Shown: one piece after another, positions 10,515-22,849 of the stretch
Position numbering within the stretch: position 1 is the stretch's first letter
Layout: each line of letters begins with the position of its first letter
Source: Procambarus clarkii
Lineage: Eukaryota > Arthropoda > Malacostraca > Decapoda > Cambaridae
NCBI RefSeq assembly: GCF_040958095.1
Contig: NC_091217.1
Span: 8,605,235-8,669,234 of the forward strand
Length of the DNA stretch: 64,000 nt
Direction of reading: 5' to 3'
Notes under the pieces: model-generated
What the model saw: the letters and a program-made list of their open reading frames with translations, nothing else
Databases searched by the model: none
Told to the model about the DNA's origin: nothing
Program-made: the position numbers and the translations under genes

Positions 10515-10668
10515 TAACTACCTGGCTTGATCAACCAGGCTGTGACTCATACGTCAGGCTGCAAGCAGCCGCGTCTAACAGCCTGGTTGATCAGTCCAGC
10601 AACCAGGAGGCCTGGTCGAGGACCGGGCCGCGGGGACACTAAGCCCCGGAAGCACCTCAAGGTAACCT
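10515..10668 (+). mobile_element. Dispersed decapod repeat (GATCAACCAGGCTGT family)
   Basis: Contains GATCAACCAGGCTGTGACTC, CTGGTTGATCAGTCCAGCAA, CCTGGTCGAGGACCGGGCCG and AAGCACCTCAAGGTAACCTC. Reverse-complement relatives occur at 10733-10895, 13976-14030, 20455-20625, 24605-24668 and 56420-56520. A + relative is at 41550-41640. Confidence 0.75.
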
Positions 10669-10732
10669 CAATAACCCACCTCCCGTACCCACCACCACCA
10701 ACACCTGACCTCACCCCACCAAATAACATAGG

Positions 10733-10895
10733 GGTTATCTAGAGTTATCTTGAGATGATTTCGGGGCTTTTAGTGTCCCCGCGGCCCGGTTCTTGACCAG
10801 GCCTCCTTTTTTGTTACACACCCCAAGGAAGCAGCCCGTAACAGCTGTCTAACACCCAGGTACCTATTGACTGCTAGGTGAACAGCCTAAAAGGT
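10733..10895 (-). mobile_element. Dispersed repeat, reversed copy with SINE middle module
   Basis: Carries TTATCTTGAGATGATTTCGG, GTGTCCCCGCGGCCCGGT and GACCAGGCCTCC. It then joins GGAAGCAGCCCGTAACAGCT and CCCAGGTACCTATTGACTGC, the middle module of the SINE at 56505-56690. Confidence 0.7.
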
Positions 10896-11021
10896 CTTTA
10901 TCAAATGAAACATAAAGGTGTGAGTACTTATAAAGGCAGAATAATGAGGTGGGGGGAGGAAAGGTGGGATCAAATGAGGTGGTTAGCATGAGGTATAAGA
11001 ACATGAGAGTAAAGCAAGTTG

Positions 11022-11236
11022 TTGGCCCATATGTGGCAGTTCCTATTGGCCCACACGTGGCAGTTCCTATTGGCCCACACGTGGCAGTTCCTATTGGCCC
11101 ACACGTGGCAGTTCCTATTGGCCCACACGTGGCAGTTCCTATTGGCCCACACGTGGTAGTTCCTATTGGCCCACACGAGGCAGCTCCTATTGGCCCATAC
11201 GAGGCAACTGCCCTGCCTATACGGGGCAGCTCCTAT
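11022..11236. repeat. 24-bp minisatellite, about 9 copies
   Basis: Unit GGCCCACACGTGGCAGTTCC followed by TATT. The multiple-of-three length gives an 8-residue GPHVAVPI open frame on + and a NCHVWANR one on -. The last two units are diverged. Confidence 0.95.
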
Positions 11237-11239
11237 TCA

Positions 11240-11980
11240 TATCCATCCAAAGTTATTCAGATAAAAGAACATAAAGTATAAAGGAAACTAGTTTTCCAGT
11301 CAAGTTAATACACAAACACTCGCCTATCGATACCATACAATGTTTATGTTTGGAAGGAAAGTCTTCGATGTAGGATATTATCAAATGCTTTCTGAAAAAA
11401 AAATCTATCTTTATATTATGCCTGGCTTTTGTCGTATACATAAAAAATGTCAGCATTTAAATTCATAATATTTGTTCAAACACGACCGATTTCTGTGAAA
11501 ACTTTGCCGGGAATAACGAGAGAAACAAACACAGCTGTTCTAGTCATGCGCATAATCAGGTAATACGACTAAACAAACACTGGGAGAGTCATATCTTGAA
11601 GAACATCTACCCTTAGGCAGGTGTGTATACCTCTCTAGGTCCGGTGTGTAGCCATGTCTGCCTAAGACCTGGTGTGTAGGTCTGTCTGGGCCAGGTGTGT
11701 AGGCCTACCTGCTTATGTCTGGAGAGGTTCTAGACGACAATGCGTCACTCCTAGAGAGGGGGGGGGCCGTCACCACCACAGGATCATTATCACTGGATAA
11801 TTAACCGCCTGACTCAACGACCGACTCACGCCTTGATGGGCTGGCCTCGTGAGTCATTTCCCTCCCACGTGTAACATCCTTCCAGCCCATCAGGACGGCC
11901 CCCAGGTGCTGCTGCTGATCTCTGGCGCCTGCCGAATCTATTGAATTACCCAGTTAAACAGGGGCAGAGCCTCCCCTGGA
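11240..11980. other. No gene recognised
   Basis: Ordinary noncoding sequence with a GGTGTGTAG-type motif repeated a few times at about 11620-11710. No ORF or RNA gene that I can support. Confidence 0.5.
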
Positions 11981-11989
11981 CTGAATGTT

Positions 11990-13510
11990 GTGTTTCTCAT
12001 GCCTGAGCCCTTGCAACCGCTACTGTTTGTGTGTGACGTCACTACTGCAAACGTCTCAATACGCGCGCTCAGCTGACGATGCTATGAGCGAAATAATAAA
12101 CACATTCCTTTGTACCTGACGTGAAAACGTGATTCATTCCGGGAAACCAAGTCCCTGTCAGCTTGACATCCAAAGGTATGATTTTATCGGAGGCTAGAGG
12201 AAGCGAGCGAAACTCAGAGAGACGCTGGGCGGTGGTGTGTGTGCGAGCCAGGAGAGCTGGTTGGGCCGCTACCACTACGCTAGTTCCTGGGCTGTGAGTG
12301 AGTGTGAGGGTGGTGGAGGGAGGGGTCGGGGGCGGGGTGTGAGTGGGTCGGCTGGCGAGGCTACATACACCGTCGTCCTAGTGCATTACCACACTCCACC
12401 CCGGACACACTGGCTGGAGGCGGTGTGCGGCCGGCGCCGGACTATATTCCCTTCCTGTACGTGTATTACCTCTAATGAGGTGCACCTAGTGTAAACACAG
12501 CCTAGCGCGCCCCCGCCAGCCTCAAGTGAAGAGCTGTAAACACGTTTCCGTTGAGTGACGACTAAAGGGGGAGAGAAATTAACGAGTTAGGACGCTAGGT
12601 GCGCCCTCGACCACATGTGCTGGCGCGAAGGATATTATGAGTGACGTATAGGAACGATAAAGGACATTTTTAAGCCAATGTAACGTTGACTGGCCAGATC
12701 TGAGAGCTGCGGGTACCAATTAGCCTCCAGTCAGACCGGCCCCACTCACTGCCAGTTTAGGTACTCATCGTTTGCCCCTCACACCAAATGCAGTTTGAAT
12801 TCTACCAGTGATCTCACGAGCATTAAGCAATTGGTTAAGTACGATCTCTGAACTTTCTCACGGAGGGTTGCTATTTGTGTCTGCGAGAGTTGGACGATCT
12901 CAAATTCCCGAGCATTTTCAAATATGGCAAACTGAATCAAAGGGGAAGAGCGTCTGCATAGGTAGAAAACGCTTCGCTCCAGGATCTTGGTGACACAGAC
13001 CAGCCACAACACTCCCGCCCGGGCACAACACCCCCTTTTATGCCTCGCAGCGCCACTGTACTTGTTGGGTGCCACTTCTCATTCACAGAAGCTTAAGGTC
13101 TGGTGAGGAGTGTCTTCCGCTGCCCACCACCCCCAGCAAGTGAGGTGCATATCCCCCCCGGCAAGGACACCCCTCCACTGCCAGCTAGGAGGGTCTTCTT
13201 GCTGCAGCTGGCTGCGGACCGCTTCAACAGACTCCCTCAGTTGCTGGGCGTCTGACTCACCACCCGCAGACCCTCCTGTTCTTTCACACAAGACTTGTAC
13301 TCTTCTCTGGGCTTCCACTCTTTGACCCGCCACAAGCAAGCATTTCCCCTCATTTCCCCGAAGAGCTGCCTCATCTCTCGCCATCACAGACAAGACCGTT
13401 TACTCTGAACCAGAAGACGACGTGCACCCTGTGGCCACCGCCGTCTTCAATACTTCGCGGCCCCCATCTCCAAGGAATTCGCTCGAGGTTCGACACCAGG
13501 AACAAAGAAG
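11990..13510 (+). other. CpG-rich block; possible promoter/first exon of an unidentified gene
   Basis: The stretch is richer in G+C and CpG than its surroundings. It includes a palindromic TGACGTCA (CRE-like) at 12034-12041 and GCGCGC-type runs around 12060 and 12420-12440. On the + strand, an open reading stretch from about 13325 runs into a good donor-like sequence GAAG|GTGAGT at 13510/13511, with no recognisable protein similarity. On the minus strand, a GC-rich 104-codon frame (13079-13393) is Q/E/R-rich but also unrecognised. I infer only that this is the best candidate for a transcription unit outside the integrin gene; RNA evidence would be needed to say more. Confidence 0.2.
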
Positions 13511-13756
13511 GTGAGTGTTGAGATATAAGTATCCACTGAATGTCATATCAAAACGCCCAAGGTCTCCAGGAATAGCCCGAGGCCGCAATAGTTCTTGGAT
13601 ACGCGTCTGCCACCGGGGCCAAGAATAGTCTATGGCTAAAATGATGTTTGAACGGAAAACATTCTAACTACCTGGTCTGGGAGCCAAATCCCAGGACAGT
13701 GGACCAGGAAGTAACACCTGTCTCGCCTGTTGCACCTTCCCTATACGAGAAAGCCC

Positions 13757-13932
13757 AAGGTGAGGTAATTATCAGGAGAATGCGCTACGCCATTACGGCT
13801 ATATAGCTCTCGGAAGGGATGAGAATAAAGATTTAAGGAATGGTGCTTAACCACTTAGACGGTCGGGGATTAAACCCTGACCTGCAAGAAGCGAGACGGT
13901 CGCTCTACCCTCAAGTCTAAAGTGGTTTGGGA
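13757..13932 (-). mobile_element. tRNA-derived SINE, minus strand
   Basis: In reverse complement it begins with a tRNA-like head: box A-like GAGGGTAGAGCG and box B-like GGGTTTAATCCCCG. A CACCATTCCTTAAATCTTTA body and GTAATGGCGTAGCGCATTCT follow. A body relative lies at about 15190-15300. Confidence 0.55.
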
Positions 13933-13975
13933 AAAAAGGCCCCAAGACATCATCACCATCATTACAGTTTCAAAT

Positions 13976-14046
13976 GTAGGGGGTTATCTTGAGATGATTT
14001 CGGGGCTTTAGTGTCCCCGCGGCCCGGTCGGGGGGGGGGGGGGGAA
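13976..14046 (-). mobile_element. Dispersed repeat fragment ending in poly(G)
   Basis: TTATCTTGAGATGATTTCGG and GTCCCCGCGGCCCGGT, as in 10733-10895, then a G run of about 15. Confidence 0.7.
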
Positions 14047-14261
14047 TACTGTGGAGTCCTGGACCAAGTGTAGGAAGAACAGCTTAGAGTCCTAGAAGTG
14101 TAAAGGGAATCCCTATAGAGTCGTGGACCAGGTGTAGTGAGAATAATACCTCAGAGTCCGTGACCAAGTATTACACGCATTATTCAAGGCTGATCTTGGC
14201 TTAGTCATTTCAGTCTCATGCATGATGCAACTCTAAGGTTAGAATTACAGTCAGTCATCCG

Positions 14262-14478
14262 TCCAACAATCACCCCATTCCATCTGTCCAACAATCTCCC
14301 CATTCCATCCGTCCAACAATCGCCCCCATTCCATCTGTCCAACAATCGCCCCATTCCATCCGTCCAACAATCACCCCCATTCCATCTGTCCAACAATCTC
14401 CCCATTCCATCTGTCCAACAATCTCCCCCATTCCATCTGTCCAACAATCACCCCCATTCCATCTGTCCAACAACCACG
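14262..14478. repeat. 25-26-bp minisatellite, 8-9 copies
   Basis: Unit CCATTCCATCTGTCCAACAA followed by TCxCCC. Single-base C-run length changes shift the frame between copies. Both strands look open only because of this unit. Confidence 0.95.
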
Positions 14479-14830
14479 AACAGTCCAGTCAGCACTACAG
14501 TCACAACAGTCCAGTTACTCACTTGTACTTACTTATCTCAACAAACAAACAAACAAACAAACAAGTCAAGAGGTTTAATTCGATTAAAAAAAAATCCACA
14601 AAACAGAGTGACTAAATTTTAAATTTAAAAATTCAGTTGCCCCCCAAAAATATAAAAAATCCTCAGGAATAATTGTGGGGGAGGGGGGAACATTTGACAC
14701 GCTGCCGGCTTCCTGTCCCTGTCGAGACCACTAAGAGATAACGACCCCTCGGGGTTAAATTGAGGTATATTATCTGACCTAACGGGGCTTCAATGAAACA
14801 ACGTTAGGCTTCATACAACCGTTAACCCAA

Positions 14831-15112
14831 GACACCCTCCCAGCGTAGTATATACACCCAGGACACACCCCAAGACACCCTCCCAGGGTACTATACACCC
14901 AGGACACACCCCAAGACACCCTCTCAGAGTATTATACTCCCAGGACACACCCCAAGACACCCTCCTAGCGTACTATACACCCAGGACACACCCCAAGACA
15001 CTCTCCCAGGGTACTATACCCCCAGGACACACCCCAAGACACCCTCCCAGGGTACTATACACCCAGGACACACCCCAAGACACCCTCCCAGGGCACTATA
15101 CACCCATGACTT
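14831..15112. repeat. 41-bp minisatellite, about 7 copies
   Basis: Unit GACACCCTCCCAGGGTACTA followed by TACACCCAGGACACACCCCAA. The first unit is 43 bp; later ones are 41 bp. Confidence 0.95.
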
Positions 15113-15329
15113 GCCATCAACTCACGCATGGGGCTCCAACGGAGGTCACGGCCCCATAATACCCGATGGGGGGAGGGGTTGAAATGGAATGGTAAGGTAA
15201 TTATTTGATGAAAGCGCTAAGCCAGTATGACAATACAGTACAGGGAGAGGATATGAGGACAAGGATTTGGAATAGCGCGGAGGGAAGGAATTTTGAAAGA
15301 CATGGAAAAAAAGGAAGCATGACATTACA

Positions 15330-15521
15330 GTGTATATATATATATTAGGGAATAAACTGACTAGAAGCGTTGTTAAAGTAAATACCCTGATAGGCTTTAA
15401 AAATAGGATAGACGCAGATGCAAGACAGAAACCAATTGAGTGCATAAATGGGACATGTCTGACAGGAGTGGGCGAGCCATCTGAGGTATTTCTTTGTTAT
15501 GATTTTATGCAGTGGCTTTAA
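15330..15521 (+). pseudogene. Possible non-LTR reverse transcriptase C-terminal scrap
   Basis: A 60-codon open stretch with NKLTRSVVKVNTLIGFKNRID. It resembles the L---VV-A-T---FK-RLD tail common after reverse transcriptases of non-LTR elements. Too short to classify. Confidence 0.3.
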
Positions 15522-15537
15522 TATTTTATTTTAAAGC

Positions 15538-15539
<2 letters not shown>

Positions 15540-15589
<50 letters not shown>

Positions 15590-15608
15590 ATATATATATA
15601 TATATAGC
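15540..15608. repeat. (TA)n microsatellite
   Basis: TATATA run with two TAATATA interruptions. Confidence 0.95.
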
Positions 15609-15999
15609 TTTAATATTACATTTCACTGATCCAGGGTCAGTTAATCTTTGCTGTTTACATTCCTGAAGGTGTTTCTTGAGAGTGTAGCATTAGAGGCTGT
15701 AACAGTATGGCAGACAATCTCATTGGGAAGGCCAAGATTTATCTCCAAGCGTTTCCTTTGCTACTTGTTCTGCTGTATTCTGCTGCCTCACTGTTTGTTA
15801 TTCCTATCAATCTCTGTACTATACAAAAGTTCATGTTAAATATTTCTAACTTTTCTGAATAACCACTATACTATTACAATTACATTACAAAGCATATAGT
15901 TAAAGTGTTTAATGGCTGTTATTGTCCACTTTGCGTCCACGAACATCACATAGATCTGTATACATCATGTTAATATAGCTTTGAATGCGATAAGAATTG

Positions 16000-17280
16000 C
16001 CTTCAATTCTGTTGTGAATGTACCAGCTGCATCATGCAACCTTCACAGTCATACGTGAGGAGACGGTTGCGAAGCCTGTTCCAGCTGGGGACTTGAAAGC
16101 TATCTGTGTGCACACATGTACTGGCCCTGCTTCTTGTTGTGGATCTTTAAATAAGGAGAAGGGGGTGATGTTTGAAGAGAGGGAAGGAGAGAAGGGGAAA
16201 GACAGGTGGAGAGGGCGTGAGAGGGGGATTATGGGAAGAGAGGGGTGGATAGGGAATGAGATTTGGGGGTGGGGGAGTGGGAGAAAGACCCGGCCGCAGC
16301 CGAAAACCCCCTCCTAGTATGTATATATTTTGAGATTATAGGAAAATGTCACCGAATAACGTGATGCTTCAATGTGTAAACTGAAGGAGAGACACAAGTC
16401 TATTGTGAGCTCAGAGTGATTGTATTCACATTAGTGCAACCCGTCCTCAGGCCAAGTCCATTCTATCCAGCTGTCGACCCCAAAGATGCATTCATCATCT
16501 TCATCATCTAAACACAGGGTAAGTGTTTAGGTTATGTTGCCGATTATTTGTAGTACGTGGGTAAAGCATTTACAGCGTTGTAGTTCGAACAAAAGTCGTC
16601 AGCGAAGCACTTGTTCCGGAAATGTTCGGACGTCATCAGTTGTGAGTCGTGTGTAAACCGCTTTTCGTTCATAAACAGTGGGGGGTTTGGCGGGTGCACG
16701 GAATGGACTTCGAGGCCTTTGTTTAGAGGACGGGCTGCTGAATGGGTGTACTTAGTGAGAGTGGACCGATGTTCAATCTTTGCTGCATCCTAGTACTAAA
16801 ACTAGGCTGCGATTGTTTGTGCTGCAGCCTATCAGAGTTAACTCCCTTAATAAACTGCTTATAATAACAGTGCGGTATATAGTATGTATGTGTGTGTAAA
16901 GAGGCAGTATCGTCCACCACCGGATGTTTGAACTCTTGCACCACTGGCATTATCTCGTGTGCAGCTTTCCCCCAAAAAACTATGCATGCTTAGAAAGCAG
17001 TGAACGCCTAGCATTAGTATACTAGCCACACGTGGAGAGCAATATATGCCTGCTATTCGTTTACGATTCACACTTAAAAAGCAGCGGCAGCTTTCTATTA
17101 GTCTTGTATGCTGGTTACGCGCGGTGCTGGAATCCGGCTCATAAAACAGGTATGGACGCCTCTCCGTCATACCTATCGTCTTCAATAATACATCGCATTT
17201 TGTCGTGAAAATCCCAAATGGACAAAATGAGAGCTGCTATAAATCATAGCGGCTCTTAAACAACTACTATGTGTGGATCT
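16000..17280. other. No gene recognised
   Basis: Purine-rich patch at 16160-16290, otherwise mixed sequence. No coding similarity seen. Confidence 0.5.
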
Positions 17281-17404
17281 ATCGGTTAGGTTAGGTTCAA
17301 CCCGTCCTCCCTTTAATAGAACGTCTCATTTTGACGTATACTCTTATCTAAGACCAAAAATTGTCGTACTCGAAAATGGTAGCGGCTTGCGAAATTTATA
17401 TTCT

Positions 17405-17492
17405 GTCCCGTTGTAGGGGGGTAGAAATAGCCTAAGCTACTTTATCCCTTTGAGATGTATTTTTTTTCTTTTCTCAATAAACTTAATTGAAC
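17405..17492 (-). mobile_element. TTGAAC-tailed dispersed element, copy 1
   Basis: GGGGGGTAGAAATAGCCTAA, CTACTTTATCCCTTTGAGAT, then CTCAATAAAC and TTGAACTTG. Reverse-complement copies occur at 24812-24890, 30097-30205 and 34122-34203. Confidence 0.65.
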
Positions 17493-18037
17493 TTGTCCCG
17501 TTGTCTGTTTGGGTGCTCTGGTAGGTGAGGAGAGGTGACTAATAATGACAGTTTCTTGACGATGGGCAATCTCAAGAGGACAGGCTGTTATTAGGATAGG
17601 CTCGGGCAATTTAGTAAATCATTTTTGTGACATCTTGAAAGGATGGCTTGTATTGTCCATACAAAACGCATCGCTTCATACTTAACAAAATGAACCCGTA
17701 CTGGAGAAGAATTCATCAACCGTATCTTGAACGCATGGCTAATAGTTTAAACATTGTTGCTGTATTCGCTGTATGAACCTCGTTAGACACTAAGCCATCG
17801 TGATGGGTGAAAGTGGACGCTATTCTAAAATCACCGTCATGTAACCCGCTGGAGTAGAAGAGATAATATAAGTGTTCTAGTTACAGTACTAAATAATACA
17901 GTGCTGTATCGGACTGTAACTAACGTATTCACACTCTAGAAGCTTAGCTAAACATTATCTAGGACTAGGTCCTCATTACATTCTATTAATGAAATTTTTG
18001 TAAATTTAAATGATATATCATACAATATTAACTCTTC

Positions 18038-18244
18038 TTGTATATACTTTTCAATTGGGCAGTTTATAATAGCGCGCCTTGTTGGAATGATGTACCTGAG
18101 CATATTAAGATACTACATGGGTCGGATTTAAAAAAAAAGGCGCGAAACATTCCTTTAATAAAATATAATACTCCAAACAAATTACTTCAGGGTCTAAAAC
18201 ATTTATTTATTTCTAAATCTTTCCACGAAAACTATACTGTTTAA
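18038..18244 (+). pseudogene. Non-LTR retrotransposon reverse transcriptase C-terminal remnant
   Basis: Contains WNDVPEHIKILHGSDLKKK, which fits the WN-LP--(L/I)K-----FKK tail that closes many non-LTR reverse transcriptases. The frame stays open for 68 codons. No palm motifs are nearby, so this is a 3' remnant. Confidence 0.4.
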
Positions 18245-18249
18245 TATAT

Positions 18250-19200
18250 TTTCATTCATCATTTGAATCTGAGTAAGAGCGAGCGTATCAATCTTAAAAA
18301 AAAATCAAAGTGGATCTATTTTTTGGTGATCTATTTTTTTTTCACCCAACAAGTGAAACTGAACACCAGGTGCAAGTCATCGTTCCGTAATGTCTCGTGT
18401 ACTTAACATTCCGGTTTTGCCGAGAAATCTCGAGGGAGGAAACGGGAAAGACAACCGGACACGTGAAGGGTAAACGAACGGGAAAATAGAAGATATAGAT
18501 AGATAGAAGATAGAAGATAGCTGCTACTCTATAGTCCCCAATTGCAAATACTGGTGGCTCTCAATGACATTCTGTGTCGATGGTCTGAGACAGACAGGAT
18601 GCAGCAAGTAATGAAAGAGGCTAGACAGATATCTGCCTGGAATTTTGCCGCTGATACAGCCTGAGGCGACGGTCGTCTATCAAGCCTCAGTTTCACACAC
18701 ACACGCATGCATACACACGCAAGCACTGCCACCGGGGTGGGTGGAGCCTGTTTTAATCTCACGGGAGGCTTGTAATATGCGGTAGTTCCTGTTTGCTTGC
18801 CCTCGTCCCCGAAGAGGAATTCAAAACTTCCCGTTTGGGTCAAACCGTTCGGTTCTCCCCTTAGTGTGCGGAGCAAGTTCCGAGCGGTCGTGGGTAATTG
18901 GTATTATGTACACCTTTCTACGATTTTCTACCAAATAGTACAAATCAAACACTAAGATACGTTGCACCAAGGTGTACGAAACTTATTTCCCTACCTGAAT
19001 GACCATGAAGCAAGAATGTGTTATCTTAACTACTTGTTGCTTTCTTGCGTATCTTAAAAAATAAACAATAAAAGTCTGAAAACGAGACAAAGCAAGAGAA
19101 AGCTATGCAATCTGGTTGAATATTTTCCGTCAGACCTCCAGGCAACGACCTCAAGGTCACCATCAATCTTTTTTACCTTTTGATTTTCTGGGTTTGTTAA
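18250..19200. other. No gene recognised
   Basis: Mixed sequence; a short GATAGATAGA run at 18498-18520. No supported feature. Confidence 0.5.
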
Positions 19201-19249
19201 TTGAATAAATTAGCAAATCTTACAGTAGCAACTGCTTTTACGTAACTAT

Positions 19250-19535
19250 GCAGTGGTCGTTGGCTCCTAGGGACATTTCATATTCTGTCTTCTAGACATC
19301 TGCCTCATTTTGGGTAAACACCTTGTCTAGTGTTGTTGGTGGGTCGCTCTCTCCTTCCTCTTGTTGGTTCTGTGATCTGTTGCTTCAAGAAGTTTGTGTC
19401 AGATGTGTTCATCAGCTTTGCTATCCATGTCCCACCAACCCTCTTGGGAGGGAGGGTGGGGGTTTGGGGGGGGTCTTTCGTTTTTCAATCTTTTACCTAT
19501 GATTAAAATCTCCAAGTATAACGATCAATCTTACT
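19250..19535 (-). pseudogene. LINE endonuclease-domain remnant
   Basis: On the minus strand, going 5' to 3', frame-shifted pieces read IVILGDFNHR (about 19525-19496), NFLKQQITEPTRGRRER (about 19396-19346), VFTQNEADV (about 19320-19294) and then TEYEMSLGANDH (about 19288-19253). These match, in the right order, the GDFN, FL-Q-V-EPTRG, D-VFT-----V and PLG-SDH motifs of the apurinic-like endonuclease of non-LTR retrotransposons. Frameshifts and stops between the pieces show it is dead. Confidence 0.8.
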
Positions 19536-19894
19536 CCTCATTTTCATTGTCATTATGGTCTCCATTTCTTGCTATAATTAGGCAGGTCTTGTTATATTCA
19601 TCGTATTCCTCCCTAGGCTTTCAGTTTGGCGTTGGATTGTAAAACTACCTTGTCATCGCGCTGTTGTTATTCCTAATATGTACACTTGCTAATCGGTTTT
19701 GTCAAATACTAATATTTACTCAACGCTCCAATGCAGCTGTAACGGTTGGGCTGCACTTCTACCATTCCTGTTCACCCGCTCCTTCCTTAGTGTTTGATTT
19801 CCTCCTGGAAAGATCACATCGTTTATAACACTTGTCAGTTTCGTTTCAGTTATTGCGATAATATGTAGTTTTTTTTGTCACCCTTTCTTGGTAC

Positions 19895-19915
19895 CCTACG
19901 CCCCCCCCCCCCCCC
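19895..19915. repeat. Poly(C) tract
   Basis: Run of about 17 C following a T-rich stretch. Confidence 0.9.
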
Positions 19916-20454
19916 TTTATTTGTAATTCCATCTACATCCGTGTACATAATTAGTGTGCTCTTTTGTGTATACAAGCATGAGAGCATGCGCATATTTACG
20001 CGAGTATGACTGTGTGTGTTTAAGAGTTGAGGGCAATGTTTATAGATTCACGAGATAGTCTCCACTTTGCGTTCTAAGCATTACAGATCTGCAGCAGTTG
20101 GCTGTCTATAGATCGCTTTCATAAAAAAAAAAAATTCGAAAGAACTAATAATATTGAGTATTTAAGATCACCCGGTGTCCTGAGCGAAATTTTCATTTAT
20201 CATTTTATCAATATGTTTGAGAAATCACTGGACGAGGCGATGGAAACTTGGTGCCCTGTAAGGCAGAAACTTGGCCTCACATTTAATGCACTGCAATTTT
20301 CACCTTAAATAAAGCAAAAATAAAAAAATCCCAACTCATTTTTACCCCACTTCGCATTAATTAGCATCAGCCTCGATGGGTTGGGTGGATTGACTGGTTT
20401 CGTAAACTTCTAGTTAGGCTAAATTTGAAGCGTGTTAAAATAGTAAAAATGGAC

Positions 20455-20625
20455 CTGAGGTTATCTTGGGGGGCTGATTCCGAGGATCAACGTCCCCGCG
20501 GCCCGGTCTCTTACCTAGGCCTTCTGGTTGCTGGACTGATCAACCAGGCTGTTGGACGCGGCTGCTCGCATCCCTGACGTATGCATCACACAGTCTGGTT
20601 AATCAGGTATCCTTTGGAGGCATTT
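20455..20625 (-). mobile_element. Dispersed decapod repeat (GATCAACCAGGCTGT family)
   Basis: GAGGTTATCTTGGGGGGCTG, AACGTCCCCGCGGCCCGGTC, GGACTGATCAACCAGGCTGT and CCTGACGTATGCATC, a nearly full reversed copy of the unit at 10515-10668. Confidence 0.75.
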
Positions 20626-21043
20626 CCTGGTCATCATTGTTGCAAGTTTACCCATAGATTTGACTAAATGAAAAATGACGCCAATATATTTCATAAGTAA
20701 CGACAGAATAGATGATTGTATTTTGGCTCGGTAAATGTATTTCAGAATTGTAGTAATATATTCAAGCCCTAATTTTTAAGACACAGAAGATGACGTCAGC
20801 ACTCACTGCTGGGTAAACAAACATATTTCACCTCCCAAAACCCTGTAATTACGCTTACGCTTAACGCGTCTCAAGACATCAACAGTTGCGCAAGGTTCTT
20901 ATGCACCATCTTGTAATAATATGGCATATAGGACATACAAATTACAGAAGCAAATCCATGAAACATTGAACTACACGTCTCACCTGGTGACTTGCTGGGG
21001 CGACAGCTTCCCGCCCAGCCGCCAGGTGGCAGTAGTGTCCTTC

Positions 21044-21045
21044 GC

Positions 21046-21141
<96 letters not shown>
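21044..21141. repeat. (TA)n microsatellite, about 98 bp
   Basis: Uninterrupted TA dinucleotide run. Confidence 0.98.
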
Positions 21142-21144
<3 letters not shown>

Positions 21145-21149
21145 GAAAA

Positions 21150-22330
21150 TATGAAAAGTGAGAGAAAAATAGGCCACTTTATTGTACACTATATATATTA
21201 TTATTAGTACGCCAAGGGGTTGATTATACAGTCAGTAAGGATATGTTACCCTTAACACCCAACATGACCTAGACAGAATATTCTACATTTACTCGTACAA
21301 TTAGTTAATTTAACTTGTCCTAAAGTGTACCGGTTGCAATCGGACATTAAACCGAACATTTAAAACAAAAACTTCAAAAAAATTATCCTACACTAGGCAA
21401 TCCAAAGTACGAACAGGTCATATACATTTTCTTTAACAGTCTGATTAACGTAAGCTAAATGCATATATATATATATTTGTGCTCAATCACATCTGTTCCT
21501 GATCCTGTTGGCCACAATCAGGAAAATGTCGCCACAGGTTTGTTAGCCTAGCACCACACACAAATGTATTTCAGAATCAATACACCACACACAGTAATAC
21601 AACAATAATACAGTAATACACCAACTAATAATACAACAAGCGTAATGCACTACCCCCATCTTTAACTGGGCAGCAGGGGAAAGGTAATTACCAGGACAAA
21701 CCCCCAAGTCACTAATTTATAAATCACTGACTGTAAATAGAATAGACAGCTAACGAATAGCAATCTTGTATAAACAAATAATTTGTTTACTTTTATTATT
21801 ATCTGGTTCATACACTCTATTTCCTAATCTGTAGACAGGAAAGGTAAAGTCAATATATATTCCTACCGTACCATCTCTGGGGCAAGTGTAGGGACCCATA
21901 GCCTCGGGGAAGAAAATAAAGAGTATTCAGAGAAGACCTACCTGTATTAGATACAGAAAAGATGAAGGAATGTGTAACGTCAGGGAAAATCACCAGTCCT
22001 GTCTTCAAATAATGCACCCCATTTTGACGCCATTAAGATGGAATAGATTGAAATACAACAATATACTACATGAAATATAGCGATTTATTGCATAAAATAT
22101 AGTGATATATATTATATGCAATATATATATATATAAGTAATGAATGAATTAAACGATATATATATACTGTATGGAAATATATATATATCGATGTGATGTA
22201 TAAAAAACTAGTGATATACTTTACGAAATCTCTGTAAATGTAAATCCTAGATAAATGCACTATATCCTCTCCCAAAAATGCATATATAAACCGAGAACTA
22301 TAAAGGGTAATATATATATTTCAAATTCCC
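21150..22330. other. AT-rich sequence, no gene recognised
   Basis: Short TATATATA patches at 21465, 22120, 22160 and 22185. No supported coding region. Confidence 0.5.
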
Positions 22331-22849
22331 TTTTCCGTGTGGGTGAGGCACCTCACCTGTCTTTACCCCTCCCCCCTTCACCCCCTTCCCTTACCCCAAT
22401 TATGGGGCCACTTGGCACTCCTTCCCGCCTGTTACTCCTGTCATTTACTGTCTTGCCCGTCCACCAAGGGCACTCCGAGACTTGACAAATACCACACACA
22501 CACGCAGCTTTCAAAAGTGTTCAAGGGAGAGTAATTTTGGTCCATCAAGCTAGGCGTGTTGACGCTGGAAGTGATGAACTGATCACGCGTTGTGAGCGTT
22601 CGGTGTTACGTGTTTTCTTAAGTAAACAGAAAATATTGCTATACTCTATCAGTTTTGTTTTTTTGGGATTATACTATTGCAGATCATGTCATAGTAAGGC
22701 ACCTGCTGGTTCTACACAGCTGTTACAGCAGCTGAAAAACCACACCTGCCGTGGCTTATTCCATACATGGCTTCATCCACCTCTTTCTGTGTTCGTGGCT
22801 TATGTAACAATTTAATATACACCATATCTCAATAAGCTTATTACATATC

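Noticed and set aside
13079-13393. 104-codon minus-strand frame in the CpG-rich block
   Set aside because: Composition (high G+C) explains the length; no similarity, donor or acceptor supporting an exon. Kept only as a note within the block.
22537-22815. 92-codon + frame
   Set aside because: No recognisable domain, no splice or start context, and it runs into the degenerate tandem repeat from 22850.
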